A stretch of DNA of 64,000 nt, taken from Seminavis robusta (taxonomy: Eukaryota > Bacillariophyta > Bacillariophyceae > Naviculales > Naviculaceae). The notes below the pieces were generated by a model, which did no database searches, had not been told where the DNA came from, and saw only the letters and a list, made by a program, of their open reading frames with translations. The DNA is taken from NCBI GenBank assembly GCA_903772945.1, contig CAICTM010000228.1, forward strand, positions 24,755 to 88,754, in the 5' to 3' direction. The position numbers and the translations under genes are program-made. Shown piece by piece: positions 10,471 to 21,284 of this stretch. The stretch's first letter is position 1; every line of letters begins with the position of its first letter.

Positions 10471-12385
10471 ATGGCGTGGTCTCTTGAGAAGAGGGATTGG
10501 GATGATTCACAGGAAACGGGTGAATATCCAAGTGTTTACTTGACAGAGCAATCCCAAGAACTTTCTCAGTTGACTCAGTCACAGGCCTTGTGGACGTCAC
10601 AATCAGCAGAGGAGTCTCAAACAAACTATCGTGAGCTGAACCAGTGTCCAGCATCCTGGTTGCAGCAATGGGATGATGAGGATTCGGATCAAAACAAGTG
10701 CAAAGCACTGAATGATCAAGACCAGTCTGAATGGAACTACCTTTCAGAACAGCAACAAGAACAAGAATCAGCACAAGAGAATGTACCAGGGGGTAATTTT
10801 CGGCTGCCAGAATCTGAATTTCCCTCATCACAACAGCGTTTGCTTGACGACCGCACCGTCACCACCGAGGACGAACAAGTGCAAAGAGGAGAAGCAGAAA
10901 CCCTAGGAGAATCACAGCAAAATCTGGAGCAGCCATCTTTGGACGTTCCTCCCAATGATCCTACAGTTGCAGTGGAAGTTGACCACAACAATAGTGCTAA
11001 CAGTGACCAGGAGGAGGAGGATGATCAGCTCTTGTCGCCCACGGAAGTGATTCGTCGAGTTGAATCTCTGACTCGCACCCTGGTCCAAGCCCTAGCAAAT
11101 GGAGAACTTCCCGAAATGAAATCTCGCAGCAACCAACGGCGACGATTCATCTTTCACAACATGACCCAATGCCGTGCCTTTAGCAACATCCTCCTGGTAC
11201 TGGCATTTTGCCACAATCTGCTGCTGTCCCAGAGAACCACTACTACACGAGAAGTATACTACTTTTACGTGACACATTTCAGATCCCAGCGAGAATGTGA
11301 TGCCGCCATTGTGGAAGCGGCCAATCTACTGAGGGTGCCGAGGTCCACTCTCGGTTTGTTTGCATCACCCAAGGGCTGGTTCTGCGGATGTATTCAAATA
11401 TTGCGAGAAGGAAGGATTGCCATGGATGGGAAAGCTCTCTCGTCCATTCAGGGGGCACCGATTACTCAGGAATGGCTGTCGTCCCCGACACAGCGAGATT
11501 TCACCATTGATTGCTTGGTGGATGCGGCGCAAGCCGAGAATGAGGATGATTCCAGCACGAGTAATACTCAACCTGCCGAGCGTCGGCGAGCCAAATGTGT
11601 CCTTGTCATTGAAAAAGAAGGTGTCTACACGCGGTTGGCAGAAGACAGAATCTTCGAAAAGTACCCTTGCATCTTGGTCACGGGCAAGGGATTTCCGGAC
11701 GTTGCCACTAGGAGTTTTGTTCATACATTGCATCGTGAACTAAAGATTCCGGTTTATGGATTGGCGGACTGCAATCCCTACGGGGCCTTGGTCATAAACA
11801 CCTACCAGCGCGGCAGTGAACGTTTGGGTATGGATGGGGGCTCTCGATACAGTGTTCCCATTCGATGGTTGGGGTTGATGCCATCACAGGTAGCTGACAT
11901 CGGTAGTGGCACTTCAACTGATGGCGATGATGACATGATGGATGAAGAGGCAACCTCTCGAAGTACTGGCAACCGCAGCAACAACCCTTCACTTCCTCCA
12001 GGAGTGTATCAGCAACTCACCGATTTGGATCGAAAACGGCTAGCACAGCTGCTCGATGAAGATCATCAATTTCATGGATGCGGGACCAACCAGGACTGCT
12101 ACGAGGAGTTGGAACTGATGCAAGAGAATGGCTACAAGGTCGAATTGGAATCACTGAACTGGCTAGGTACGTTAATTGATACAAGAGGAGCAACAAGAGC
12201 GTATAGTATTGGAACACATGCTGCTAATCCACTGAATGATTCGATTCACAGGAATGGACTTTATGTCACAGTGGGTCCACGGAGCCCTCATTGAGGGGGG
12301 AGAACAGTTGGCACGGGAGCAGGAGGAGGAACTGCAGCAAGCGCAGGATGAAAGCGACGTCGACAGCCACAGCCAGGACATGTAG
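10471..12385 (+). CDS. SPO11: SPO11/TOP6A-type meiotic DNA double-strand-break transesterase
   Basis: Two exons, 10471-12166 and 12252-12385 (85-nt intron), 609 aa. The ATG at 10471 (AAAATGG context) is the first in frame. From about residue 193 it matches Spo11/TopoVIA: a winged-helix 5Y-CAP domain with the catalytic tyrosine in REVYYFY (Y263 or Y264; the second Y is the usual nucleophile), then a Toprim domain with the metal-binding Glu in VIEKEG (E381) and LADCNPYG (D433, N435). In meiosis this subunit makes covalent 5' protein-DNA breaks. Residues 1-190 are an unusual Gln/Glu/Asp/Ser-rich extension without family counterpart. The paralogue class (SPO11-1, -2 or TOP6A) is not resolved. Confidence 0.88.
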
Positions 12386-13028
12386 CAGCAAGTCAATGGC
12401 TGACGACAGTGAAGTCCTTCCTCTGGTAAGAGCTCCATGGGGAAGGGAGACTTGGTGTGGGGTTGATGCAAGGTTTTGAACTCTTCCAGCTGGTACGTAC
12501 TTGGTGATTTCCCTTTTCATCATACCGGTAGGTAGCGGCAGTCCGTAAAAGGTCATAACGTATCGTACGCATTGTCTACAAGGCCAGCTCTGAGTGAACG
12601 CACCTTGTGCAGTGTGTGAAAGCTGGTTGCTGGCTCCAGAGCTAGCAACGACTACGGGCACTGCAGACTTCGCTCGAAAACGAAATAGCAACGAGGCCCT
12701 ACGATGTATGCATACGATTTTTAAAGATTAGTGGGATTAGATTGGAAAGTCCGCAAACAAGGTTCTACGTGTGTTCCAAGAAAGACTAGAGCGATGTGTT
12801 GTGCCAAGTTGTCGGAAGGTTTTGCCCTGAGCGAGCACTCTTAGGCGTCAGTGTCCAGTGATGATTGTTCAGGCGCGAAATAGTCAATCAATCTGGTTCG
12901 AATCGAATAATCAATCGAATCGTTTGTCGAGATGTTCAGAAGGACGCCTCAAAAGGCAGGATGGAAGAGTCACGCTCCATGTTGACCTTCCACCAGCAAA
13001 TGGAAAAATCTTGATGCTACCATTCTCC
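12386..13028. other. Intergenic between convergent SPO11 and DHYC genes
   Basis: No gene seen in about 640 bp. A motif cluster TCGAATCGAATAATCAATCGAATCG lies at about 12897-12921 (an ATCGAAT/ATTCGAT family also found near other genes). Open frames here are antisense shadows of the SPO11 3' exon or lack support. Confidence 0.4.
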
Positions 13029-14313
13029 CTATGCATTCTTTGATTTGTTTGCCTGTTTCAATGCCTCTGCTTTTCGTTGCAGTGAAATTGGAAATAGTAC
13101 TTGTTTCCAGTTCTCCACAAAGCCACGGTTGTAGATGTTTTTTGGAATAGGCCCTGGGTCTTCCATTACTTCGTCCGATGCGTGATTTGTCGGTGTGTCC
13201 CCATTACTTGGAGACTTTTCTGGTTGTGAGTTGTCGTTAGCTGTAGTTTCTTGCTGTTTCTTGACGTATGCGTTGTACTTTTTGACTTGCTCTTTGTGCC
13301 ACTTCCTCACATCGCTCCACTTGTAGTGTTCGTTGGTTGTCATTCCAATTGACGTTACGTAAAAGTGATACAGCAAGAAGCAGGACAGAGCAATAGCCAT
13401 GACAGCCATGATTGTGAGAATAGCTGCTTCCCAAATATGGCGATGAAAAAGATATTGAAAGACAACGTAATTGTTGGCCTTGTATTCCTGTCCCGTGGAC
13501 TTGTCCAGGAACGTAACTTCGTAGAGGTTGCTGTCTTCAATTTCCCCCATAAAGAGTCTGGTCAACACCATGGTTCCGTAGACGCACATTCCAAACTGTG
13601 TGGCTACAAAGAGTAGAAAGAGCCGATAGTTCTCTTCGCCAATGGTGCCAGCAACCCAGCCACAGTAGTGATCGAACCGAGCGACGTGTTGTTGATGTTT
13701 CATGCGATCAAATTTACTCCTTGCCAATCGAGGAATCCCCCTTTTCTTGTCCATGCGACCTTTTACGTAAAGAAAATCATCGTAGGGAAAGTGATCATAG
13801 TATTGGAGAGTCTCATTGGTGATAATTCCAGGACTGATAGAAACATAGGGGGACGATCGAGTGAGCAACCAATGACACTTTTCAAAAAAAGAAAACCAGA
13901 AGCCCCCCGTAAAAAATACAATATATGTATTCTCACCTGGTTGTCATTGTAAGTCTCCAGGTATAGAGAGCAAATAAGAAGACGACGTATCCAATGTTCA
14001 GATGATAATTTGGAACGTGTGATGATTGTTGCGCCCAAGGATATGCGTGTAGCCACAGCGTCAAGAATCCCCCGATCACCACGGTCAGATAGACAATGGC
14101 CATGAGACGGTCCATGAATACCTCCAGCAACTTTTGTCCTTTTGGGCCTGCCACCTTGCCCACCAACTTCATTATTTCGTTCGGCAGGTCATAGGAGACA
14201 AATCGAGCCGTCGGAGACAATGCTGGGTCAGCCACCATGCAGAAATAGAACGTCGATCCCATCATCAGCACATAGAGCGCCAAAAGGATTCCCACTCCAA
14301 CTGTGAACGCCAT
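13029..14313 (-). CDS. DHHC-family protein S-palmitoyltransferase with DHYC core and no zinc-finger cysteines
   Basis: Exons 14313-13937 and 13833-13029 (103-nt intron with acceptor TTTCTATCAG), 393 aa. Membrane segments are seen near the N-terminus, at about 75-95 and 100-120, then a cytosolic core, then two more (about 200-222 and 250-275) followed by the TTNE motif typical of the family (TTxE). The core reads ARSK...HVARFDHYC (DHYC at 180-183), aligning to the DHHC cysteine-rich domain, but the usual zinc-binding Cys/His around it are replaced (LARSKFDRMKHQQHVARFDH). Yeast Akr1 also uses DHYC and is active, so catalysis remains plausible. Substrates and compartment (endomembrane) are inferred. 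Confidence 0.82.
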
Positions 14314-14905
14314 GCTGGTAGGTAGATCTTATTAATTTATGTGTGTTAACTCTCACAGGCAGACAGAGTAATCAACACAAAGGAGGTACTCGTACTGGTA
14401 TCGCTGGTGTAGTGATGGTGGTGCCTGGTACAGTACTGTACTAGTACCCGTACCAGTATTATGTGGTGAAGTGGTGGTGTTGTGGCCGTGCTGTACTGGT
14501 ATCCGATCGAGGGGAGAGGATGCAGTGCGAAAGAAAAGTGAACGTTGGCGTTTTGGTGGGGGTCACAACGTGACAACGTAAAAGAGTTTTGACCCCCCTA
14601 AAATCTTCCTTTCAATCCAAGCATACTGTAGCAGGTCTTAAAAGAGGCAAAGGTATGCACTTCTATAAAATAGAGATCTGGCTACGAGTATTTAAAACCG
14701 AACATGATACCGTACCAGATTGCCAGACTATTCTAAAGTAGCAAGACAACAAAACTCTTTTTACAAAAACAACCTGGGTTTTATTTTATAAAGAAGCCAC
14801 CAGGTGACTAGCTATAGATACAGTGTACAGTATTGACGCCGAAATTCGAACCAATCTGCCATAATGGACTGCTCCTTGTACTGTACCATAATATGATTCT
14901 TCCTC
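14314..14905. other. Intergenic, 3' flank of the kinase and 5' flank of the DHYC gene
   Basis: About 590 bp with many GTACTGGTAC/TAGTACC palindromes (14391-14465) and AT-rich sequence after 14580. No gene or RNA is supported. Confidence 0.4.
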
Positions 14906-16093
14906 TCATTCCTCCTTGAGCTGTTCAATCTCGGAATAAAACCGTTGCACTGTTTCCTTTGAGGAAGGAATACTGGCCCCCCTGACCAGGACGGCGGAAG
15001 TCCCCATGGCACAACCCCATTTGAGAGCGTGTTGTATGGCTTGCGTCGGCCATGGAAATGTATTGTCGGCGTTGTTGAATTGCATGTCGCCATTGTGCGG
15101 TCGTTTCCAATCCCAGAGCCCGTAAAGGAATCCTGCCGTGAAGGAATCTCCCGCACCGGTGGGATCTATAGGAGTGACTTTGACAGTGGACTGTTGCGTA
15201 TAAATGTCTCCCTTGAGTAATGCGACCGCTCCGGCGGGCCCTCTGGTGAGCACAATACACGCTCGAGGACACAATTCTCCAAAATAGGCGGCACAATTTT
15301 GTAACAGGTCGTCCGAGTTGGCTTCCTGTGGAGGCTGTTTCCCTCTTCGTAAGAGTCCTTGTTCCATAATGTACTTGGCTTCTAGTTCGTTCATGATAAA
15401 GAAATCAAGACAAGATTGTGCCAATTGATCGATTCCTCCGTCCCATTGTTTGGTGGCGTCATGCTGTGGCACCAACGAGACCACGGTGGCACAGTGTGGG
15501 AATTTTTGGGCTCGCGCTTTTCGAATGCGCTGTAATTCCTGGGCCATGAGACCATTTTGGAATCCATTGAGATTGTAATATCCCGCAATGTTAATGTGGA
15601 CATGACTGGGAGAGTCAATGATGGAGTCACTGTCTAAATGGGAGGCGTGAAAATTGTCGAGACATCCTCGATAGGACATGAAGGATCGTTCTTGGCCGGC
15701 CACAATGGCCACACAGTGTGCCGTGGCGGCAGTGTCGTCGGGTCGTTTGCAGTTGACCAGTGAAAAGCCATGCTTCTGGGCGTGATTCAACAAGATACTC
15801 CCGTAGTGATCGTCGGGATTGAGTGTCGTGTGCAATAGCATGGACGATTGGTTGGTGTCATCAAAGTAACCGAGCAAGGAATTCAAGTGCGTCGCGGTAT
15901 TGGTCGACGACCCACCCGCAAATGTCGCAATCGGTCGATTCAGCTTGGCATCTCCCCCTTTCTCTGGCCAGTCGCCGTCCAGAAACGAAAACAAATCCAC
16001 AAACGCATCACCCACCACGTGAAAGGCAGCTCCTCTTTTACATGTACTGCTTGCCTTGCCGTTGGTGTTGCCGTTGCTAGTAGTGTCGCTCAT
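14906..16093 (-). CDS. PfkB-family carbohydrate/nucleoside kinase
   Basis: Intronless, 395 aa, from the ATG at 16093; an upstream in-frame TTG at 16120 is unlikely as start. The fold of the ribokinase/adenosine kinase superfamily is clear: an N-terminal GDAFVDLF strand, the glycine-rich substrate loop FAGGSSTNTA (about residues 60-69), and the C-terminal PfkB signature DPTGAGDSFTAGFLYG carrying the catalytic Asp of GAGD (about residues 320-335). FIMNELEAKYI matches the central N-x-x-E motif. These enzymes phosphorylate sugars or nucleosides using ATP in the cytosol. Substrate cannot be told from sequence alone; adenosine- or ribokinase-like are both possible. Confidence 0.85.
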   Translation of the reverse strand: MSDTTSNGNTNGKASSTCKRGAAFHVVGDAFVDLFSFLDGDWPEKGGDAKLNRPIATFAGGSSTNTATHLNSLLGYFDDTNQSSMLLHTTLNPDDHYGSILLNHAQKHGFSLVNCKRPDDTAATAHCVAIVAGQERSFMSYRGCLDNFHASHLDSDSIIDSPSHVHINIAGYYNLNGFQNGLMAQELQRIRKARAQKFPHCATVVSLVPQHDATKQWDGGIDQLAQSCLDFFIMNELEAKYIMEQGLLRRGKQPPQEANSDDLLQNCAAYFGELCPRACIVLTRGPAGAVALLKGDIYTQQSTVKVTPIDPTGAGDSFTAGFLYGLWDWKRPHNGDMQFNNADNTFPWPTQAIQHALKWGCAMGTSAVLVRGASIPSSKETVQRFYSEIEQLKEE

Positions 16094-16176
16094 CGTACAT
16101 GTATTCAATCTGACATACAATGTTATCTATGGTATAAACCACGGTGGGAATGTCGGGAGTTTGAGAGGAAATGAGG

Positions 16177-16410
16177 GCAGAAAGGGATCCAATCAGTACA
16201 GTACTTACGTATTTTGGAGGGACCGAGTAGGTACTAGTACTAAGTCTACGTCAAGTTGAAGTTGTGTGTAATTCAGGACTGATTTTACTTACTAGTGCAG
16301 AAAGGGATCCAATCAGTACTTACGTATTTTGGAGGACCGAGTAGGTACTAGTACTAAGTCTACGTCAAGTTGAAGTTGTGTGTAATTCAGGACTGATTTT
16401 ACTTACTAGT
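16177..16410. repeat. Two-copy tandem duplication of about 120 bp
   Basis: Copy 1 spans 16177-16296 (120 bp) and copy 2 16297-16410 (114 bp). They start GCAGAAAGGGATCC and end TTACTTACTAGT. The only differences I see are a 5-bp loss (CAGTA) and a one-G loss in copy 2, so the duplication is recent. Confidence 0.93.
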
Positions 16411-16433
16411 AGCATTTTCAGACTCGAGGGCGA

Positions 16434-16449
16434 TGACGTCATCAGATTT
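16434..16449. promoter_or_regulatory. CRE/bZIP-like palindrome upstream of the primase gene
   Basis: The sequence GATGACGTCATC is a perfect palindrome centred on TGACGTCA, the classic bZIP (CREB/ATF) recognition core. It lies about 120 bp upstream of the primase ATG at 16571. Function is inferred from the motif only. Confidence 0.4.
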
Positions 16450-16570
16450 CTCGTGATTAAGTCAATCACGTTTTTGTGTCAAACGCGCGAATGCGAAGAT
16501 CCAAAAGATCGTTCGGGTCCAGCCGCACTTTTTCTGGAGCCAATAAACTATAACCGTTGTTTCATCTCGA

Positions 16571-19500
16571 ATGAGAATAAGCTCCTCATCAAGATGGCAA
16601 GGGACAGCTATGCATACTGGTACCAATAATAGTAAGGCAGTGTCACTCATCGCCATCACAGCACTTCTGGCAGCGTTCCATATCCAGCTGGTACTTGGAT
16701 GGGGGACCCCTCTACCGTTTCGAGTCCGCCAGTTGGGATTGCAAGCGGTTGGCAACAATAATATTTTGGGGGGTAGTACCAACAGTCAAGACGAAGAAAA
16801 CAACCAGGTGAGACCTGTATCCCCCAAAACACAATCATCATCCAACCAGAAATCACCCAAAAAGTCGCCCGGTCGTTGGATTGAAGCAGATCAGTTGAAT
16901 GGGATCAAAGAACAAGTGAACCTGGTCGATTTCTTGGAGACAGGCTATGATTTAGATCAGTTCAGGAGAACAGGTCACCATCGAGCCACCGCGGTTTGTC
17001 CCTTTCACAAGGATCAAGACCCATCTCTTAGTTTTGATGGAAATAGAGGACTCTACAAGTGCTTTGGCTGTGGAGCGGCGGGTGATATCTTTCATTTTGT
17101 CAGACAGTACCACAAAACGACCCAACAGGAAGAACTGCCATTTATCAATGCGGTGCGAATCGTCGACAATTATCTATCCGGAAACCATGACCGTCGTCCG
17201 AAATCCATTGCTGCTGCTGCTAGTTCCACTGGCGGAACTTTGTCTACCACCACGACGTTGTCCACCATTAGTACGAAGGAAGACATTGAAAAGCGAAATC
17301 GCATTTTTGCCATGAACCAACATGCCGCGGCCTTCTACGCCAAATGCTTGACATTGCCATTTGCTGGGGTGGCCAGGTATTATCTGCAATCCAGGGGATT
17401 CGTCACACCCGATGCTGCACGAGCATTTGCTCTAGGGTATGCTCCGGACATGTATTTTGGAAACAATCTACACAATGCCAGAAATCAAACCACCAGTCTG
17501 GTGCAGCATTTGCAGACATTGAACTTTACAGCCAAACACATTCTAGAATCGGGATTGGCCATTCAAAAAAGGAAATCAGTCAATAACCAAAAGCGACCAA
17601 AGAAAGCAAATGTTGGAACCAACAGTTCAGGTACGATTTTTTAATGTCAGTCTCGGCTTTTGTGGACTACTTTAGCTGCAACTCGTCTGAAAATGTGTGG
17701 ACTGTGGTACTAACCAATGGATGGATGTGTTGTAGGGCATTCAGAAGATTCAGAAGAAGACCAAGTGCTATACTCTTCACTTATGGACCGCTTTCGGGGG
17801 AGGCTCGTCGTCCCAATCTTTGATCGTACAGGCGAAAAGGTGGTGGGCTTTGGAGGACGGGTTCTACCGGTATACAATGAACCCGACAACGACAACAACA
17901 ACGACAACGGCAAAAAATTCAAGGCGCCAAAGTACCTCAATAGCCCCGAAACGGCAGTCTTTCAAAAAATGCAGATTCTGTATGGACGTCACATTGTCAT
18001 GGAGCATTACAAACTACAGAAAAGCAACAACGACAACAACAAGCCCCTTCCAGTCATCTTGGTGGAAGGCTACATGGATGTCTTGGCCTTGTGGGAAATT
18101 GGAATCAAGACAGCCGTGGCAACCATGGGAACGGGCATTTCCATGGATCAAGTAAATGCCGCTGCGAGAATGGCAGCTTTGAATGGAGGTAGGATTCATG
18201 GAATGTCGTTTTGTGACGGATGTTACTCGTGCTTTTCGGTTTCATCTGACCTTTTGTGTCGTTTGAAACGCTTCGTCTGGCCGCATTGAAAGGCCGTGTC
18301 GTGTTGTGTCTCGACAATGACGAAGCTGGCGTTGCAGCGGTAGAACGCTTGTGCAGTGGAGGAATGCTCGAAAAGGCAGCAAGCTCTAATGGAGTTCAGT
18401 TTTGTGTGGCAAGTCTCCCGGCAGATGTCAAAGATCCTGGTGACTTTGCGGAGTTGCGCAGACGGAATGCCAAGGCGAAAGTTGGGGCTGCCTTTTGCAA
18501 AGAGGTCCTTGATCCGGCAGTAGAAGATTGGTCCGATTGGTACCTCGATCGATTGCTTGAACGTTGTGATGCAGGGTCAACACGAGAGATGGCCGGGGGC
18601 TTGGGGGATACGTTTGAGAGAGTAGCTGACTTCCTATCGACCTTTTCCAATCCAGCAGATCGTACGAGGAGTGCATGCGTGGTCGCAAAGAAAATGGCAA
18701 GCATGATTGCCAAGGACAACAATGTCACTGCAGCGTCAAAAGCGGTGAGCTCGCAACTAGAGTCTGACTTAATTGATCGCGCTTCGAAAAGGGCCAACGA
18801 GAGGGAGAAGAAGAGTCAAACGCGTCCCACAGAATCCGACATGCAAGTGTCGGCTTCACAAACGCACTCGGCCCTTTCAATGCAGTCATACCAAAAGCCT
18901 GCCCCAGATATCGACAAACTATCCAGGAAAGCACGGAATCAGTTGACACAGAAAGCTTCACCACCTCCTGGAACACGCGAGCGCAACCAGGACATGGAGT
19001 CGCGAACAGTTTTGCCACGACATGAAAGTCTGCAACGAACAACGCCCTCACCACGCGGGAACAGAAGGCCTCAGAAAACACAATCATATCCTCCACCTCC
19101 TTTGGCTCCTCATTTCGCCGGCATTCACTTTCAACATCAAAGCGACTCTGATTGGCTCGGCACAACGGTAAGTCACTTCATGCTGCCACTTCGGTTCGTT
19201 TCTTTTTGGTGCTAACGCCTGGATCAAACTTCTTTGCGGTGTTAGGGAAACAGTGGCGGCAGCATTGACGTTTTGGGTAGTCCGCACTATCCCCTTGGCA
19301 ACAACATCAAGCAAAAAGACACCAAGCCAGTGTATTTCCTTTCAAACGAATACCTTGGACATTTCGAAGGAAACTCTGCGAACTCCAATGGGCTGTCAAG
19401 AACAACGGACCAAGGCTTAGCAACCCTGCCGCGGCGAGACGATAGACGCTCGGTGGAAGGGGCAGAGGATATGTTGCTGCATTCCATGGTCTCCAATTTC

Positions 19501-20691
19501 CCTGATTCGTGCAACGCGCTTCAGGAGTTTGTGCGTGCACAGTCGTTTGTCAGCCAAGGCATCGACATCATCGAATGGAGCAATCCCAACCGCAAGTGGC
19601 TATTCAATTCTCTGCTAGACGATAACACCATACAGCAGAACGACGCATATGTTTGGGGCGTATGGGATCTGCGAGCTTGGCTTGCTTCGAGGGATGATGC
19701 TCCTCAAGGGGCCTTTCGACGAAGCACGGAAAGTGAGAATGGTTTCGGATCCATGCACAATACGTCAGACCCAATTCACGAGACGGTCAATGGCAGCTCT
19801 CGAAGAACGTCACAGGGGTCACAGGGGTCACTCGAGCACTATTTCTCAGACGAGCCAATGCTCCACGAACACCCATCTCTGAACACCTCCTCCGATTTGA
19901 AACTTCGACGAGAAAAAGGTGTCTTGGCTACACAGGAACATTTCATCGCGCTTCTTGCGGCCAACGCAGCAATGAAAGTCACGTCGATTCAAGGCGATAT
20001 CAAGTCGGTTGCCTTGGTGCTTGATGCGAGATCACGTTTGTCTAAAGGGCAGCCGTCAAAAGTGCAGCAGAACACTTACCAAGGGCAGTTCGGGGCCACA
20101 GATGTATTAGAAGTTACGAAATCTCAATCGTCATCCATCCAAAATAATGAAGAGCGGGAAGAGGGGAGGTTCCACCACATGTCTACTGAGGACATCAAAG
20201 AGCTGCACTCGGACCTGATTGGTGCATTGCAAGAAGCTATGGAGATCCGGCATCAATTGGAAACGTCGCTGAGTCGAATCCGGGCACGACTGATTCGATT
20301 CAGCAGTTCAACTTCTGGTAGCGCAGCTGAAGGGACGATGCCAGTGGATCTCGCAATGAAACTTGCCAATGACCTAGACAGTCATATGGACCAAATGGAA
20401 GAGGGAGGGAAGTGGATCGGCGACGCCGATTTGATTGAACTAGACGATCGCCTGGGGAAAAGGGACCTGTTGGGGTTGCCTATAAAAGACCAGCTTGCTC
20501 AGATTGAAAAGACGTGGGGAGAGTGGTGTTTTGATGACTTCATGTGGTCTCCAGATAAGGCAGATGAGAAGTCTCAACGATATACTCGGCAAGTCGATCT
20601 TCTATCATTCAACGACGACGAAGCAATTCGCGAGACACTCGAGGAAAGTCTGGAGAGAATAGACAATGATTGGAAGAACTGGGAGGATTGA
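16571..20691 (+). CDS. DnaG-type DNA primase with probable organelle (plastid) presequence and long C-terminal extension
   Basis: Four exons, 16571-17630, 17736-18188, 18293-19167 and 19246-20691 (introns 105, 104 and 78 nt), 1277 aa. A hydrophobic segment (about residues 24-42) before GWGTPLPF suggests a signal plus transit peptide; an alternative ATG is at 16610. The CHC2 zinc finger is C143-x2-H146...C164-x2-C167, followed by the DnaG catalytic core with Toprim motifs VEGYMD (E464) and CLDNDEAG (D512). It would make RNA primers for organelle DNA replication. Residues about 650-1277 are a Ser/Gln-rich region and a helical, acidic C-terminus that resembles no DnaB-binding domain I know. A probable plastid location is inferred. 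Confidence 0.85.
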
Positions 20692-21284
20692 AAAACGTAA
20701 TCAGGAATCTTCCGGTCTAAGATGTTGGATTCTTTGATTGAAGCTGTGCGTCACCATTGAGCCCGCACTATTGCTACCCCTTGTTAGGTTTCACTGATCC
20801 ATCGCCCATCATCAAAATATGGTTCTATCAACCTACTGGTACCGGTAGTACCGGTACCGCGCAAAAGCAATAGAATCGAAGTACTGTATCTAATTGCACC
20901 TGAAGAGCTGAGCTTTAAATTAGGAACGTTTGTCCCAGGGAGCTGGGAGGTTGCATCCTGTGTTTTCTCGTGTGACTAGCTACCGGTACCAGCTAGCAGA
21001 CCCTTTGTGGGTTTGCCGGTGGATGCGTGGTGTGGTGGTGTGGGAGCTTTCAGTAAAACCTTATCCTTGTGACTGCAAAAGATCCAACTGAGTCACTCTT
21101 GGAGGCACGCGAAGTCTTGCTTGAAGTCATTCATCCATCGCGAACTGCCGACCAGAGAAACCAGATACCAATACCGAACGACTGCTCGGTGTGTGGAGTA
21201 TTCAGTGGGAAGTCCAGCTTCAGTGGGAAGTCTAGCCGAAGCGAGAACCTCCTGCCTTGATTGGGTGTTATAAATCGTGAGAAG
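20692..21284. other. Intergenic
   Basis: About 590 bp including a dense GGTACC/ACCGGT palindrome cluster at 20837-20860. No gene is supported; the open frame at 21069-21260 has no conserved features. Confidence 0.4.

Larger units (their letters stand above)
16094..16570. other. Divergent intergenic region between the PfkB kinase and the primase
   Basis: Contains a tandem duplication (separate entry) and, at about 16435-16470, GATGACGTCATCAG, a perfect CRE-like palindrome (TGACGTCA) about 120 bp before the primase ATG, a candidate bZIP site. No gene is seen. Confidence 0.45.

Noticed and set aside
12266-12691. Minus-strand 141-aa frame downstream of SPO11
   Set aside because: Overlaps the SPO11 last exon in antisense and has no conserved features.
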